A stretch of DNA of 64,000 nucleotides from Streptomyces sp. NBC_01485 (GTDB lineage: Bacteria; Actinomycetota; Actinomycetes; Streptomycetales; Streptomycetaceae), in assembly GCF_036227125.1 (NCBI RefSeq), contig NZ_CP109435.1, positions 8,432,001-8,496,000 of the forward strand, read 5' to 3'. This document shows, one piece after another, positions 27,655-35,285 of the stretch (position 1 is the first letter of the stretch; each line of letters starts with the position of its first letter). The translations under genes and the position numbers were made by a program. The notes beneath the pieces are model-generated. The model had not been told where the DNA came from. It did not search any database and saw only the letters and a program-made list of their open reading frames with translations.

Positions 27655-28863
27655 CTAGTCGACGTCCACCCGGCCGTTGTCCGTCTTCTTGTCCTTGTTC
27701 TTGGCCTTGGCGGCCTCGCCCGAGTGGAGTTGGAGCAGAGCGCTGGCGTTGCCCGGCTCGGGGCGGCGGTTCTCGGAGGAGTCCGGGCCGTTCAGGTTCT
27801 GGCGGACCGAGTCGAGGATCGTCAGGCCCTGGGACACCAGGCCCGCGGCGATCTCGCCCAGGCCGTCCGCGCCGTTCAGGACGTTGACGTTGGCGCCGGC
27901 GAGGCCGCCGGCCGCCTCCTTCACGATCTGCGGGAGCTGGTCGATGATCATCCGGTCGAGCGCGACCCGGTCGTAGGAGGCCGCCGCCTCGGCCTGGATC
28001 TTCATGCGCTCCGCCTCGGCGATGGCGAGCAGCTTGATCCGCTGGGCCTCGGCCTCGGCAGGCTTGACGATCTCGGCGACCAACTGCTGCTGGCGCAACT
28101 GGGCCTGGCGCTGGGCCAGTTCCGTCTGGGCCGCGAGCACCTCCTGCTGGGCGTGGGCCTGCGCCAGCGGTCCGGCCTGGGCGGCCTTCGCCTGCGCGCG
28201 GTCCACCTCGGCCGAGTACTCCGCCTTGACCACCGCGGTCTGCCGGGCGTACTCGGCCTGGTTGCGCGCCGCGACCTGCTCCGCCTCGACCGAGGCCTGC
28301 GTGGCCTGCGCCTGGGCGATCTGGGCCTGCCGGTGGATGGCCGCCTTGTGCGGCGCCGACATGGCCTCGATGTAGCCGACCTCGCCGTCGTCGATCGACT
28401 GGATCTGCAGCGAGTCGACGATCAGGCCGATCTTCGCCATCTCGACCTTCGACGTGTCCAGCACCTCCGCGGCGAGCTTCTGCCGCTCGGTGACGATCTC
28501 CTCGACCGTCATCGAGCCGATGATGGCCCGCAGGTGGCCGGCGAAGATCCGGCCGGTCAGGACCGACATCTGGTCCTGGTCGGAGAGGAAGCGCTGGCCC
28601 GCGTTGATGATGCTCTCGTGGTCGTTGCCGACCTTGAACGCGATGACGGCGCGCACGTGCAGCGCGATGCCCTGCCTGGTCACACACGTCTCGGTGACCT
28701 CGGCCTCGCACATCGACAGCGTGAGGAAACGGGTCTTGCGGAAGACCGGCAGCACGAACTTCCCGTGCCCCGTCACCACTCGGAACGGCGCGCCCCCCAG
28801 TCCCCGCCGGCCCCCCGAGATCAGCATCGCCTCGTCGGGAGCGGGAACGCGGTATCCGAACAT
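27655..28863 (-). CDS. flotillin-family (SPFH) protein, copy 2
   Basis: The 402-residue protein has the same order as copy 1: SPFH domain (about 8-190, GHGKFVLPVFRKTRFLTLS and LIVDSLQIQSIDD), an Ala/Gln/Glu coiled coil (about 190-310), and a flotillin tail NVNVLNGADGLGEI. It differs in lacking the N-terminal membrane segment, so it may attach to membrane through the SPFH domain or by pairing with copy 1. The tail is Lys/Asp-rich. The NfeD-like gene lies 15 bp upstream on the same strand. Confidence 0.92.
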   Translation of the reverse strand: MFGYRVPAPDEAMLISGGRRGLGGAPFRVVTGHGKFVLPVFRKTRFLTLSMCEAEVTETCVTRQGIALHVRAVIAFKVGNDHESIINAGQRFLSDQDQMSVLTGRIFAGHLRAIIGSMTVEEIVTERQKLAAEVLDTSKVEMAKIGLIVDSLQIQSIDDGEVGYIEAMSAPHKAAIHRQAQIAQAQATQASVEAEQVAARNQAEYARQTAVVKAEYSAEVDRAQAKAAQAGPLAQAHAQQEVLAAQTELAQRQAQLRQQQLVAEIVKPAEAEAQRIKLLAIAEAERMKIQAEAAASYDRVALDRMIIDQLPQIVKEAAGGLAGANVNVLNGADGLGEIAAGLVSQGLTILDSVRQNLNGPDSSENRRPEPGNASALLQLHSGEAAKAKNKDKKTDNGRVDVD

Positions 28864-28878
28864 TTTTCTTTCTACTCC

Positions 28879-29130
28879 TCAGTCGGCGTCGGCGGCATCG
28901 CCGAGCGCGTCCAATGGATCCACCCACTCGATGACGCCGACCTCGCGACAACCACGCGACTCGATCACGAGCACCGTCGCCCCCAAGGGCAGTGGATCTT
29001 CGGACCAGGCGAGGAAGGTCTCGGAGCCGCCTCTGACCCGCACCAGGATCTCGCCGGGACCCGCGGAACCGCGGGTGGCGACGAGCACCTGCCCCGTGCA
29101 GCCGATCACGGCTTCGTCCTGCGGCATCAT
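28879..29130 (-). CDS. short NfeD-like OB-fold protein paired with flotillin 2
   Basis: An 83-residue protein with VIGCTGQVLVATRGSAGPGE, ILVRVRGGSETFLAW and GATVLVIESRG, the NfeD C-terminal barrel alone. It is paralogous to the product at 15085-15303 (shared pattern: G-QV, GPGE, VRVRGG, FLA). GGGGAG precedes a double ATG at 29130. Being 15 bp from the flotillin start, it is surely cotranscribed with it. It ends with an acidic ADAD tail. Confidence 0.78.
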   Translation of the reverse strand: MMPQDEAVIGCTGQVLVATRGSAGPGEILVRVRGGSETFLAWSEDPLPLGATVLVIESRGCREVGVIEWVDPLDALGDAADAD

Positions 29131-29257
29131 GGCCGCTCCCCTATGTTCTGGCCCACGATTCAGACGATAGTCCCACCCGGGCCGTGGACCCAATGGGGAT
29201 CCGGCGCGGACCCGACGGCCACGACGTCCCGGCCCGGCGCCGGCGGCCCCGCACCGC

Positions 29258-30379
29258 TCAGAGGCGTGGTGACCGGCGGACGGTCAGGACGGCGACGTCG
29301 TCGTGGCGGAGGCCGTCCCCGGCGAACGCGCGGGCGTCCTCGTACAGGGCCCGGGGGAGTTCGGTGGGGGAGAGGTCGAGGTGTTTCATGAGGCGCTCGT
29401 CGGCCGGGTAGAACGTGCCGTCCGCGGCGCGCGTCTCGGTGAGGCCGTCGGTGGTCAGCACCAGCGTCGAACCGGCCGGGAAGCCGAACCAGTCCACCGT
29501 CGTGGGCTCGTCGGCCAGTTCGGCGAGGCCCAGCGGGACGCCGGTGTCCAGCGCGGGCGTGGTGACGGCGCCCTCGTGCACCAACCGGGGAGGAACATGG
29601 CCGCAGTTGACGACCTGCGCCTCCGCGCCCGCGTCGACGCAGATGATGAGGGCGGTGACGAACCGTTCGTCCTCGCCGGTCTGTTCGGCGTAGGAGTTGT
29701 GCCGGACGACCGAGGCGTCCAGGGCGTCGACGAGCGCGGTGAGCGTGGGCTCCCGGTGCGCCGCCTCGCGGAAGGCGCCTATGACGGCGAACGCGGCGCC
29801 CACCGCGGCCAGCCCCTTGCCCTGCACGTCGCCGATCAGCACCCGCGTGCCCCAGGGCGAGGTGACCACGTCGTAGATGTCGCCGCCGACGAGCCGGTCC
29901 TCCTGTACGGGCTCGTAGACGCCGTTGACCAGGACGTCGTCGGTGAGCAGGGGCAGGGGGTGCAGGATGTGCCGCTGCATGGCGGCGGCGGTGGAGCGCA
30001 GCCGCACCATCTCGTGCTCACGCCCGATGCGCCGGTGGCAGGCGTAGACGGACGCGGCTCCCAGGGCGAGGGTGAGCAGTACGAGCAGGGCGCGGTCGAG
30101 CCACCTCGCTCCGTCACCGGCCCGCAGCACCACGGTGAGGGTGACGAAGAGGCTGGTCCACGCGGCGATGAACCTCGTCTGCTGAACCGTGCACAGCGCC
30201 GACGCCGTGCCCGGCAGGAAGACCAGCAGCCCGAGGAGCCACACCTCGGACCCGGACAGGACGCCGAGCACCTCCACCAGGACGGTCACCGACAGCACAC
30301 CGGCGACCGTCTCCGCGTTACCCGGCGGCTCGATGGCATCGAGGGCGTCGGCGGGTCTCTTCCGACGGATACCGATCAT
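29258..30379 (-). CDS. membrane-bound SpoIIE/RsbU-type PP2C phosphatase
   Basis: The 373-residue protein has about four to five membrane segments (residues 25-125) and then a PPM/SpoIIE phosphatase domain: VGGDIYDVVTSPWGTRVLIGDVQGKG supplies metal-binding aspartates, and FPAGSTLVLTTDGLTE and HDDVAVLTVRR are the other motifs. Such proteins remove phosphate from anti-sigma-factor antagonists. No anti-sigma or antagonist gene is next to it. Confidence 0.88.
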   Translation of the reverse strand: MIGIRRKRPADALDAIEPPGNAETVAGVLSVTVLVEVLGVLSGSEVWLLGLLVFLPGTASALCTVQQTRFIAAWTSLFVTLTVVLRAGDGARWLDRALLVLLTLALGAASVYACHRRIGREHEMVRLRSTAAAMQRHILHPLPLLTDDVLVNGVYEPVQEDRLVGGDIYDVVTSPWGTRVLIGDVQGKGLAAVGAAFAVIGAFREAAHREPTLTALVDALDASVVRHNSYAEQTGEDERFVTALIICVDAGAEAQVVNCGHVPPRLVHEGAVTTPALDTGVPLGLAELADEPTTVDWFGFPAGSTLVLTTDGLTETRAADGTFYPADERLMKHLDLSPTELPRALYEDARAFAGDGLRHDDVAVLTVRRSPRL

Positions 30380-30503
30380 GGGCGCTCCCGGGCAGGCGGT
30401 GATCTCTCTACCTTAGGCAGAACCTCAGGCGGACGACCGGCCCGGCGGGGTGCGTCAGACGTCGCGGCACTCGTCCTCGTCGACGGTGATCTTCAGCGGG
30501 GGT

Positions 30504-31538
30504 TCACGGGGATCTCCGGGGGTCCACATGGATCTTGGGGCCGGGGCCGGCGCCGACCGGGCGTCCGCCGGCGAGTACGGGGCCGACCTCGTCGAGGCCG
30601 ACGGTGGCGGCGACGAGCGGTCGGGGGTCGACCGTCCCGTCGGCGTAGGCGCGGATGGTGGCGTCGAGGCCGGGGGAGGCGGACAGGACGCCCACCGCGG
30701 TCACGTCCTTGAGGGCGAGTACGCGGGTGTCGATCCCGCTGGGTTCGCCGGCCAGCCCGATGTACACGACGCGACCGCCCGGCTCCACCAACTCCAGGGC
30801 CCTGCCCGGCAGATGGGCGGCGTTGGAGGCGTCGACGACGGCGTCGTACGGCAGGTCCGGGACGGAAGCCCCGGTCCACACGTGGTCGAAGCCCAGACCG
30901 CGGGCGAAGGCCAGGGAGTCGTCCGTGGCGCCCATCAGGTGCACCTCGGCGCCGGCGGCCCGCAGGAACATCGCGACCAGCAGGCCGATCGTCCCCGGCC
31001 CCAGCACCAGGGCGCGGTCCCCGGGGTACGGCGCGGCGGCCTGCGCGGCGCGCAGGGCGTTGCCGCCCGGCTCCACGAGCGCGCCGAGCACCGCGTCGAC
31101 GGAGGCGGGCAGCGCGTGCAACGAGGCGGCCGGCACCGCGAGTTGCTCCGCCAGCGCCCCGGCCCGCGCCCCGCGGATGCCGACCTCCTGCCGCTCCTCG
31201 CACACGTGCCGGCGGCCCCGCAGGCAGCGGCGGCAGGCACCGCAGCCGAGCATCGTGTCGCCCATGACGCGGCGGCCGAGCCAGCCGGGGTCGACGCCCG
31301 CGCCGACGGCGGCCACGCGGCCGGACCACTCGTGGCCCGGCCGCATCGGATAGGACGAGTGGCCCTGGTGGAGGTAGGCCATCGCGCCGGTGTAGAACTC
31401 CATGTCGGTGCCGCACACGCCGACCCGCTCGACGTCGACGACGACCTCCCCGGCGCCGGCCACCGGCGCCGGGAGATCCCGCACCTGGTACGCGCCGGGG
31501 GCGGTCAGTACGAACGCGCGCATGAGGCGGGTGCTCAC
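30504..31538 (-). CDS. zinc-dependent alcohol/sugar-acid dehydrogenase (MDR family)
   Basis: A medium-chain dehydrogenase of 344 residues. Catalytic zinc ligands are visible in VGVCGTDMEFY and GHEWSGRVAAVG; the structural zinc lobe is GCGACRRCLRGRRHVC; the NAD-binding motif is LVLGPGTIGLLVAMF. The GTG start overlaps the FAH-family gene by 4 nt. With the hydrolase and the divergent IlvD/Edd dehydratase this suggests oxidation of a sugar or a keto-deoxy sugar acid, as in L-fucose, L-rhamnose or pentose oxidative pathways; the substrate is inferred. Confidence 0.8.
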   Translation of the reverse strand: MSTRLMRAFVLTAPGAYQVRDLPAPVAGAGEVVVDVERVGVCGTDMEFYTGAMAYLHQGHSSYPMRPGHEWSGRVAAVGAGVDPGWLGRRVMGDTMLGCGACRRCLRGRRHVCEERQEVGIRGARAGALAEQLAVPAASLHALPASVDAVLGALVEPGGNALRAAQAAAPYPGDRALVLGPGTIGLLVAMFLRAAGAEVHLMGATDDSLAFARGLGFDHVWTGASVPDLPYDAVVDASNAAHLPGRALELVEPGGRVVYIGLAGEPSGIDTRVLALKDVTAVGVLSASPGLDATIRAYADGTVDPRPLVAATVGLDEVGPVLAGGRPVGAGPGPKIHVDPRRSP

Positions 31539-32395
31539 CGGGGGGCGAGCACGTGCTGACGCTGGGTGCCGAGGTGCCTGATGCCCAGTTCCATCACGTC
31601 ACCGGGCTGGAGCCACACGGGCGGGTTGAGGCCCATGCCGACGCCGGGCGGCGTGCCGGTGTTGATCAGGTCGCCGGGCTCCAGGACGAGGAACTGGCTC
31701 AGGTAGTGCACGATGAAGTACGGGTCGAAGACCATCGTCTTGGTGCTGCCGGTCTGCCGGCGCACCCCGTTGACGTCCAGCCACATGTCGAGTGCGAGGA
31801 CGTCGTCGATCTCGTCGGCGGTCGCGAGCCACGGACCGGCCGGGTTGAAGGTCTCGGCGGACTTGCCCTTGGACCACTGCCCACCGCGTTCCAACTGGAA
31901 GGCGCGCTCACTGACGTCGTTGACGACCACGTACCCGGCGATGGCGTCGCGCGCCTGCGCCACGTCGTCCAGGTAGCTGGTGCGCTTGCCGATCACGATG
32001 CCGAGCTCCACCTCCCAGTCGGGTTTGGTGGACCCGCGCGGGATGCGCACGTCGTCGTTCGGGCCGACGAGGGTGTTGGGCGACTTGGTGAACAGGATCG
32101 GCTCGTCGGGCACCGGCATGCCGCTCTCGGCCGCGTGGTCGCGGTAGTTCAGCCCGATGCACAGGATCTGGTGCGGGCGGGCGATGGGGGCGCCGACGCG
32201 CTCCCCGGCGAACAGGGCCACCCGGCCCTCCGCCACCCGCCTGGCCACGATCGGGCGCACCCGGTCGACGCCGCCCGTGCCGAAGAACGCCTCGTCGAAG
32301 TCCATGACGACGTCGGAGAGGTCGACGTACGTCTCGTCGTCGATACGGGCAACGGGCTTCTCGGCGCCGGGGGCGCCGATACGCATGAGGTACAC
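31535..32395 (-). CDS. fumarylacetoacetate hydrolase family protein
   Basis: The 286-residue FAH-fold enzyme shows CIGLNYRDHAAESG, EPILFTKSPNTLVGP, and the metal ligands in KPDWEVELGIVIGK. Members include 2,4-diketo-3-deoxy-fuconate hydrolase and keto-deoxy-pentonate dehydratases. Next to an MDR dehydrogenase and a sugar-acid dehydratase the former role fits best. GTG at 32395 is preferred over the ATG four codons later because GGAG lies 9 nt upstream. Confidence 0.82.
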   Translation of the reverse strand: MYLMRIGAPGAEKPVARIDDETYVDLSDVVMDFDEAFFGTGGVDRVRPIVARRVAEGRVALFAGERVGAPIARPHQILCIGLNYRDHAAESGMPVPDEPILFTKSPNTLVGPNDDVRIPRGSTKPDWEVELGIVIGKRTSYLDDVAQARDAIAGYVVVNDVSERAFQLERGGQWSKGKSAETFNPAGPWLATADEIDDVLALDMWLDVNGVRRQTGSTKTMVFDPYFIVHYLSQFLVLEPGDLINTGTPPGVGMGLNPPVWLQPGDVMELGIRHLGTQRQHVLAPR

Positions 32396-32487
32396 GGGTC
32401 TTTCTCCAGGGTTCGCAGGGGGCGGTGACACGGGGTCGGTGACACAGGGTCGGTGACGCGGGGGCGGTGTCGGGGAGTGGCAAGGGA

Positions 32488-33411
32488 TCAGGGCAGTGGT
32501 GCGCCCAACGGGCCGAGGAGGGCGCGGATCTCGTCGAGGGCGTCGACCAGGGTCGACAGCGGCGTCCGGTAGGCCAGGGCGCTGATGCTCACGGCTCCGG
32601 AGGGGGTCGTCGGTGAGGTCAGGTACACGGGTACGGCGAGGCAGTTGACTCCGGTCTCGGTCTCCTGGTCGTCGACGCCGTGGTCCCGCAGCCGGGTGGC
32701 CGTCAGCTCGCGGTGCAGGTCGGCGGCCGTGCACAGCGTCCGTGGCGTCCGGCGCTCCAGGGGGGAGCCGCCGATCCACGCCTCGACCTCCGCCAGGGAG
32801 CCCAGCCGCCGGGCGAGCAGCAGTTTGCCGACGGCGGTGGAGTGGGCGGGGTTGCGGCCGCCGATCGTCGACGTCAGCCGGACGGCGCCCGTGGGCGGGT
32901 CGACCTTGGCGCGGTAGACCACTTCACGGTCGTCGAGACGCCCGTCGAGACGGCTGTCGAGCACCGCGTAGTGCGCGGTCTCGCCGAACCGGCGGGCCAG
33001 CGCCTCCAGCACCGGGCGCACCCGGACGTGCTCGGGCCGGGCCTCGTGGTGGGCGAAGGCCATGCGCAGGAACTCGTCGCCGAGCACGTAGTGGCCGCGC
33101 GTGTCCTGGTCGGCCAGACCGGCGCGGCGCAGCGCGCCGAGCGCCCGGTGCACGGTCGGCTTGGGGCTGCCCATCGCCCGGGTCAGCTCCTCGAGGCCCA
33201 CGCCGTCGGGATACCGGGCGAGCTCCCTGAGGACCGCGAGCACCCGGTCCGAGCCCACGAGCCGGCCGCCCTCGGCGCCGGCCGTGCCGTCCTCGCCGGG
33301 GCCTGCCGACCGGGCGTCCGGCGAACCGTGGTCTGCCGAACCGTGGTGTGCCGTTCCGTGGTGTGCCGACTCGCCGTCTGTCGGTCCGTCGTCCGTCTGC
33401 GTATGCTCCAT
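32488..33411 (-). CDS. IclR-family regulator of the sugar-acid genes
   Basis: The 307-residue regulator has a poorly conserved His/Gly/Ser-rich N-terminal 45 residues with repeated AHHG/ADHG units, then the IclR winged helix (LEELTRAMGSPKPTVHRALGALRRAGL) and the effector domain with NPAHSTAVGKLLLA. It is 92 bp upstream of the hydrolase/dehydrogenase pair and 50 bp divergent from the dehydratase, so it probably controls both directions through the palindrome at 33429. Confidence 0.87.
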   Translation of the reverse strand: MEHTQTDDGPTDGESAHHGTAHHGSADHGSPDARSAGPGEDGTAGAEGGRLVGSDRVLAVLRELARYPDGVGLEELTRAMGSPKPTVHRALGALRRAGLADQDTRGHYVLGDEFLRMAFAHHEARPEHVRVRPVLEALARRFGETAHYAVLDSRLDGRLDDREVVYRAKVDPPTGAVRLTSTIGGRNPAHSTAVGKLLLARRLGSLAEVEAWIGGSPLERRTPRTLCTAADLHRELTATRLRDHGVDDQETETGVNCLAVPVYLTSPTTPSGAVSISALAYRTPLSTLVDALDEIRALLGPLGAPLP

Positions 33412-33428
33412 CGCGTTCCAGACTTTAG

Positions 33429-33442
33429 ATCGGCGTACCGAT
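33429..33442. promoter_or_regulatory. palindrome between IclR and dehydratase genes
   Basis: ATCGG-CGTA-CCGAT lies in the 50-bp divergent spacer, 20 nt before the dehydratase ATG. The position and 14-bp size fit an IclR-family operator blocking both promoters. Confidence 0.5.
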
Positions 33443-33461
33443 TATTGGAAGAGGTTCCGGG

Positions 33462-35174
33462 ATGGGGCTCCGCAGCGCACAGTGGTACGCGGGTCAGGAC
33501 CGCAACGCCTACATCCACCGGGCGTGGATGCGACGGGGCGTGCCGGACGACGCCTTCACCGGCCGGCCGCAGATCGCCATCGCCAACACCGCCTCGGACC
33601 TGACTCCCTGCAACGCGCATCTCAACGAGGTCGCGGCCTCCGTCCGCAACGGCGTGTACGAGGCGGGCGGCATCCCGCTGGACCTGCCCGTGGTGTCGCT
33701 GGGCGAGACGCAGGTACGGCCCACGGCCATGCTCTGGCGGAACATGGCCGCGATGGCCACGGAGGAGATGCTGCGGGCCAACCCCGTCGACGGCGTGGTC
33801 CTGCTGGGCGGCTGCGACAAGACGATCCCCTCGCTGCTCATGGCCGCCGCCTCGGTGGATCTGCCGGCCGTGGTCCTGCCCGGCGGCCCGATGCTCACCG
33901 GGACCTTCCGCGGCACGCCGCTGGGCTGCGGCACCGACGTGTGGCGGCTGTCGGAGGAGGTCCGGGCCGGCACGCTCTCCCAGGAACAGTTCACCCGGTC
34001 CGAGTCGGCGATGATCCGCAGCCGCGGGCACTGCAACACCATGGGCACCGCCTCGACGATGGCGCTGGTCGCCGAGGCGCTGGGCACGGTCGTCCCCGGG
34101 GTGGCCGGGACCCCGGCCCCCGACAGCCGCCTGCCGGCCGCCGCGCACCACACCGGCCGGCTCGCGGTGGACATGGTCGCCGCGGACCGGCGGCCGGGGA
34201 CCTTCCTGACCAAGGCGTCCTTCCACAACGCGATCGTGGCGCTGGCCGCCATCGGCGGCTCCACCAACGCGGTCGTCCACCTGCTGGCGATCGCCGGCCG
34301 GCTCGGCGTCGACCTGACGCTCGACGACTTCGACCGCGTCGGCTCCCGGGTACCGGTCCTGGTGGACCTCCAGCCGGCCGGCCGCTTCCTCATGGAGGAC
34401 TTCCACCGCGCCGGCGGGCTGCTCGCCGTCCTGCGAGAGGTCCGTGACCTGCTCGACCCCGACGCGCTGACCGTGACCGGCACGCCCCTGGTCGACTCGC
34501 TCGACGACGCCCCGATCTGGGACGGCGAGGTCATCCGCACCCGCGCCGAGCCGCTGGTCGCCGAGGGCGGCATCGCCGTCCTGCGCGGCAACCTCGCACC
34601 CGACGGGGCGCTCATCAAGCCCGCGGCGGCCTCGCCGCACCTGCTCAGCCACCGGGGCCGGGCGGTCGTCTTCGACTCGGTCGAGGACTTCCACGCCCGC
34701 GTCGACGACCCCGGACTCGACGTCGACGCCGACTCGGTCCTCGTCCTGCGCGGCTGCGGCCCCAGGGGCTACCCGGGCATGCCCGAGGTCGCCAACATGC
34801 CGCTGCCCAAGAAGCTGCTCGAACAGGGCGTCCGGGACATGGTCCGCGTCTGCGACGGCCGGATGAGCGGCACCGCCTACGGCACCGTGGTCCTGCACGT
34901 CGCCCCGGAAGCCGCGGCCGGCGGCCCCCTCGCGCTGGTGCGGACCGGGGACTTCATCACCCTCGACGTCGCGGCCCGCCGCATCGACGTCGACGTCCCG
35001 CAGGACGAACTCGCCCGCCGAACCCCCGGCGAGGCCACCGTCACCGGCTACGCCGCCCCCCGGCGCGGCTGGGAACGCCTCTACGTCGACCACGTCCTCC
35101 AGGCCGACACGGGCGCCGACCTGGACTTCCTGATCGGCTCCAGCGGCTCGGAGGTCAGCCGGGAGTCCCACTGA
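33462..35174 (+). CDS. IlvD/Edd-family sugar-acid dehydratase
   Basis: The 570-residue protein belongs to the dehydratases of dihydroxy acids and sugar acids. Iron-sulfur cysteines appear in LLGGCDKTIPS, GHCNTMGTAST and CDGRMSGTAYG; NIA(N)T-type start and LRGNLAPDGALIKPAA are also conserved. The neighbourhood (FAH hydrolase, MDR dehydrogenase, glycosidases) points to D-xylonate, L-arabinonate or L-fuconate rather than the branched-chain amino acid step. It starts the rightward group. Confidence 0.85.
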   Translation: MGLRSAQWYAGQDRNAYIHRAWMRRGVPDDAFTGRPQIAIANTASDLTPCNAHLNEVAASVRNGVYEAGGIPLDLPVVSLGETQVRPTAMLWRNMAAMATEEMLRANPVDGVVLLGGCDKTIPSLLMAAASVDLPAVVLPGGPMLTGTFRGTPLGCGTDVWRLSEEVRAGTLSQEQFTRSESAMIRSRGHCNTMGTASTMALVAEALGTVVPGVAGTPAPDSRLPAAAHHTGRLAVDMVAADRRPGTFLTKASFHNAIVALAAIGGSTNAVVHLLAIAGRLGVDLTLDDFDRVGSRVPVLVDLQPAGRFLMEDFHRAGGLLAVLREVRDLLDPDALTVTGTPLVDSLDDAPIWDGEVIRTRAEPLVAEGGIAVLRGNLAPDGALIKPAAASPHLLSHRGRAVVFDSVEDFHARVDDPGLDVDADSVLVLRGCGPRGYPGMPEVANMPLPKKLLEQGVRDMVRVCDGRMSGTAYGTVVLHVAPEAAAGGPLALVRTGDFITLDVAARRIDVDVPQDELARRTPGEATVTGYAAPRRGWERLYVDHVLQADTGADLDFLIGSSGSEVSRESH

Positions 35175-35210
35175 CGCCTGGCGGCGACTCTGGCCGCCAA
35201 TTTTTGTGGA

Positions 35211-35221
35211 TGGTAGATTTT
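35211..35221 (+). promoter_or_regulatory. TGGTAGATTTT motif upstream of GH2 gene
   Basis: This 11-nt AT-rich motif lies 65 nt before the GH2 start and recurs exactly at 40663-40673 before the GH43 beta-xylosidase gene. Surrounding bases are also AT-rich (AATTTTTGTGGA before it). Candidate shared operator or promoter element. Confidence 0.5.
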
Positions 35222-35285
35222 GGATGGCCGAAGCATCGCGGTCACTCGGGGCGGTGTCGGCGAGCCGACTACTCATGGAGTCCAC

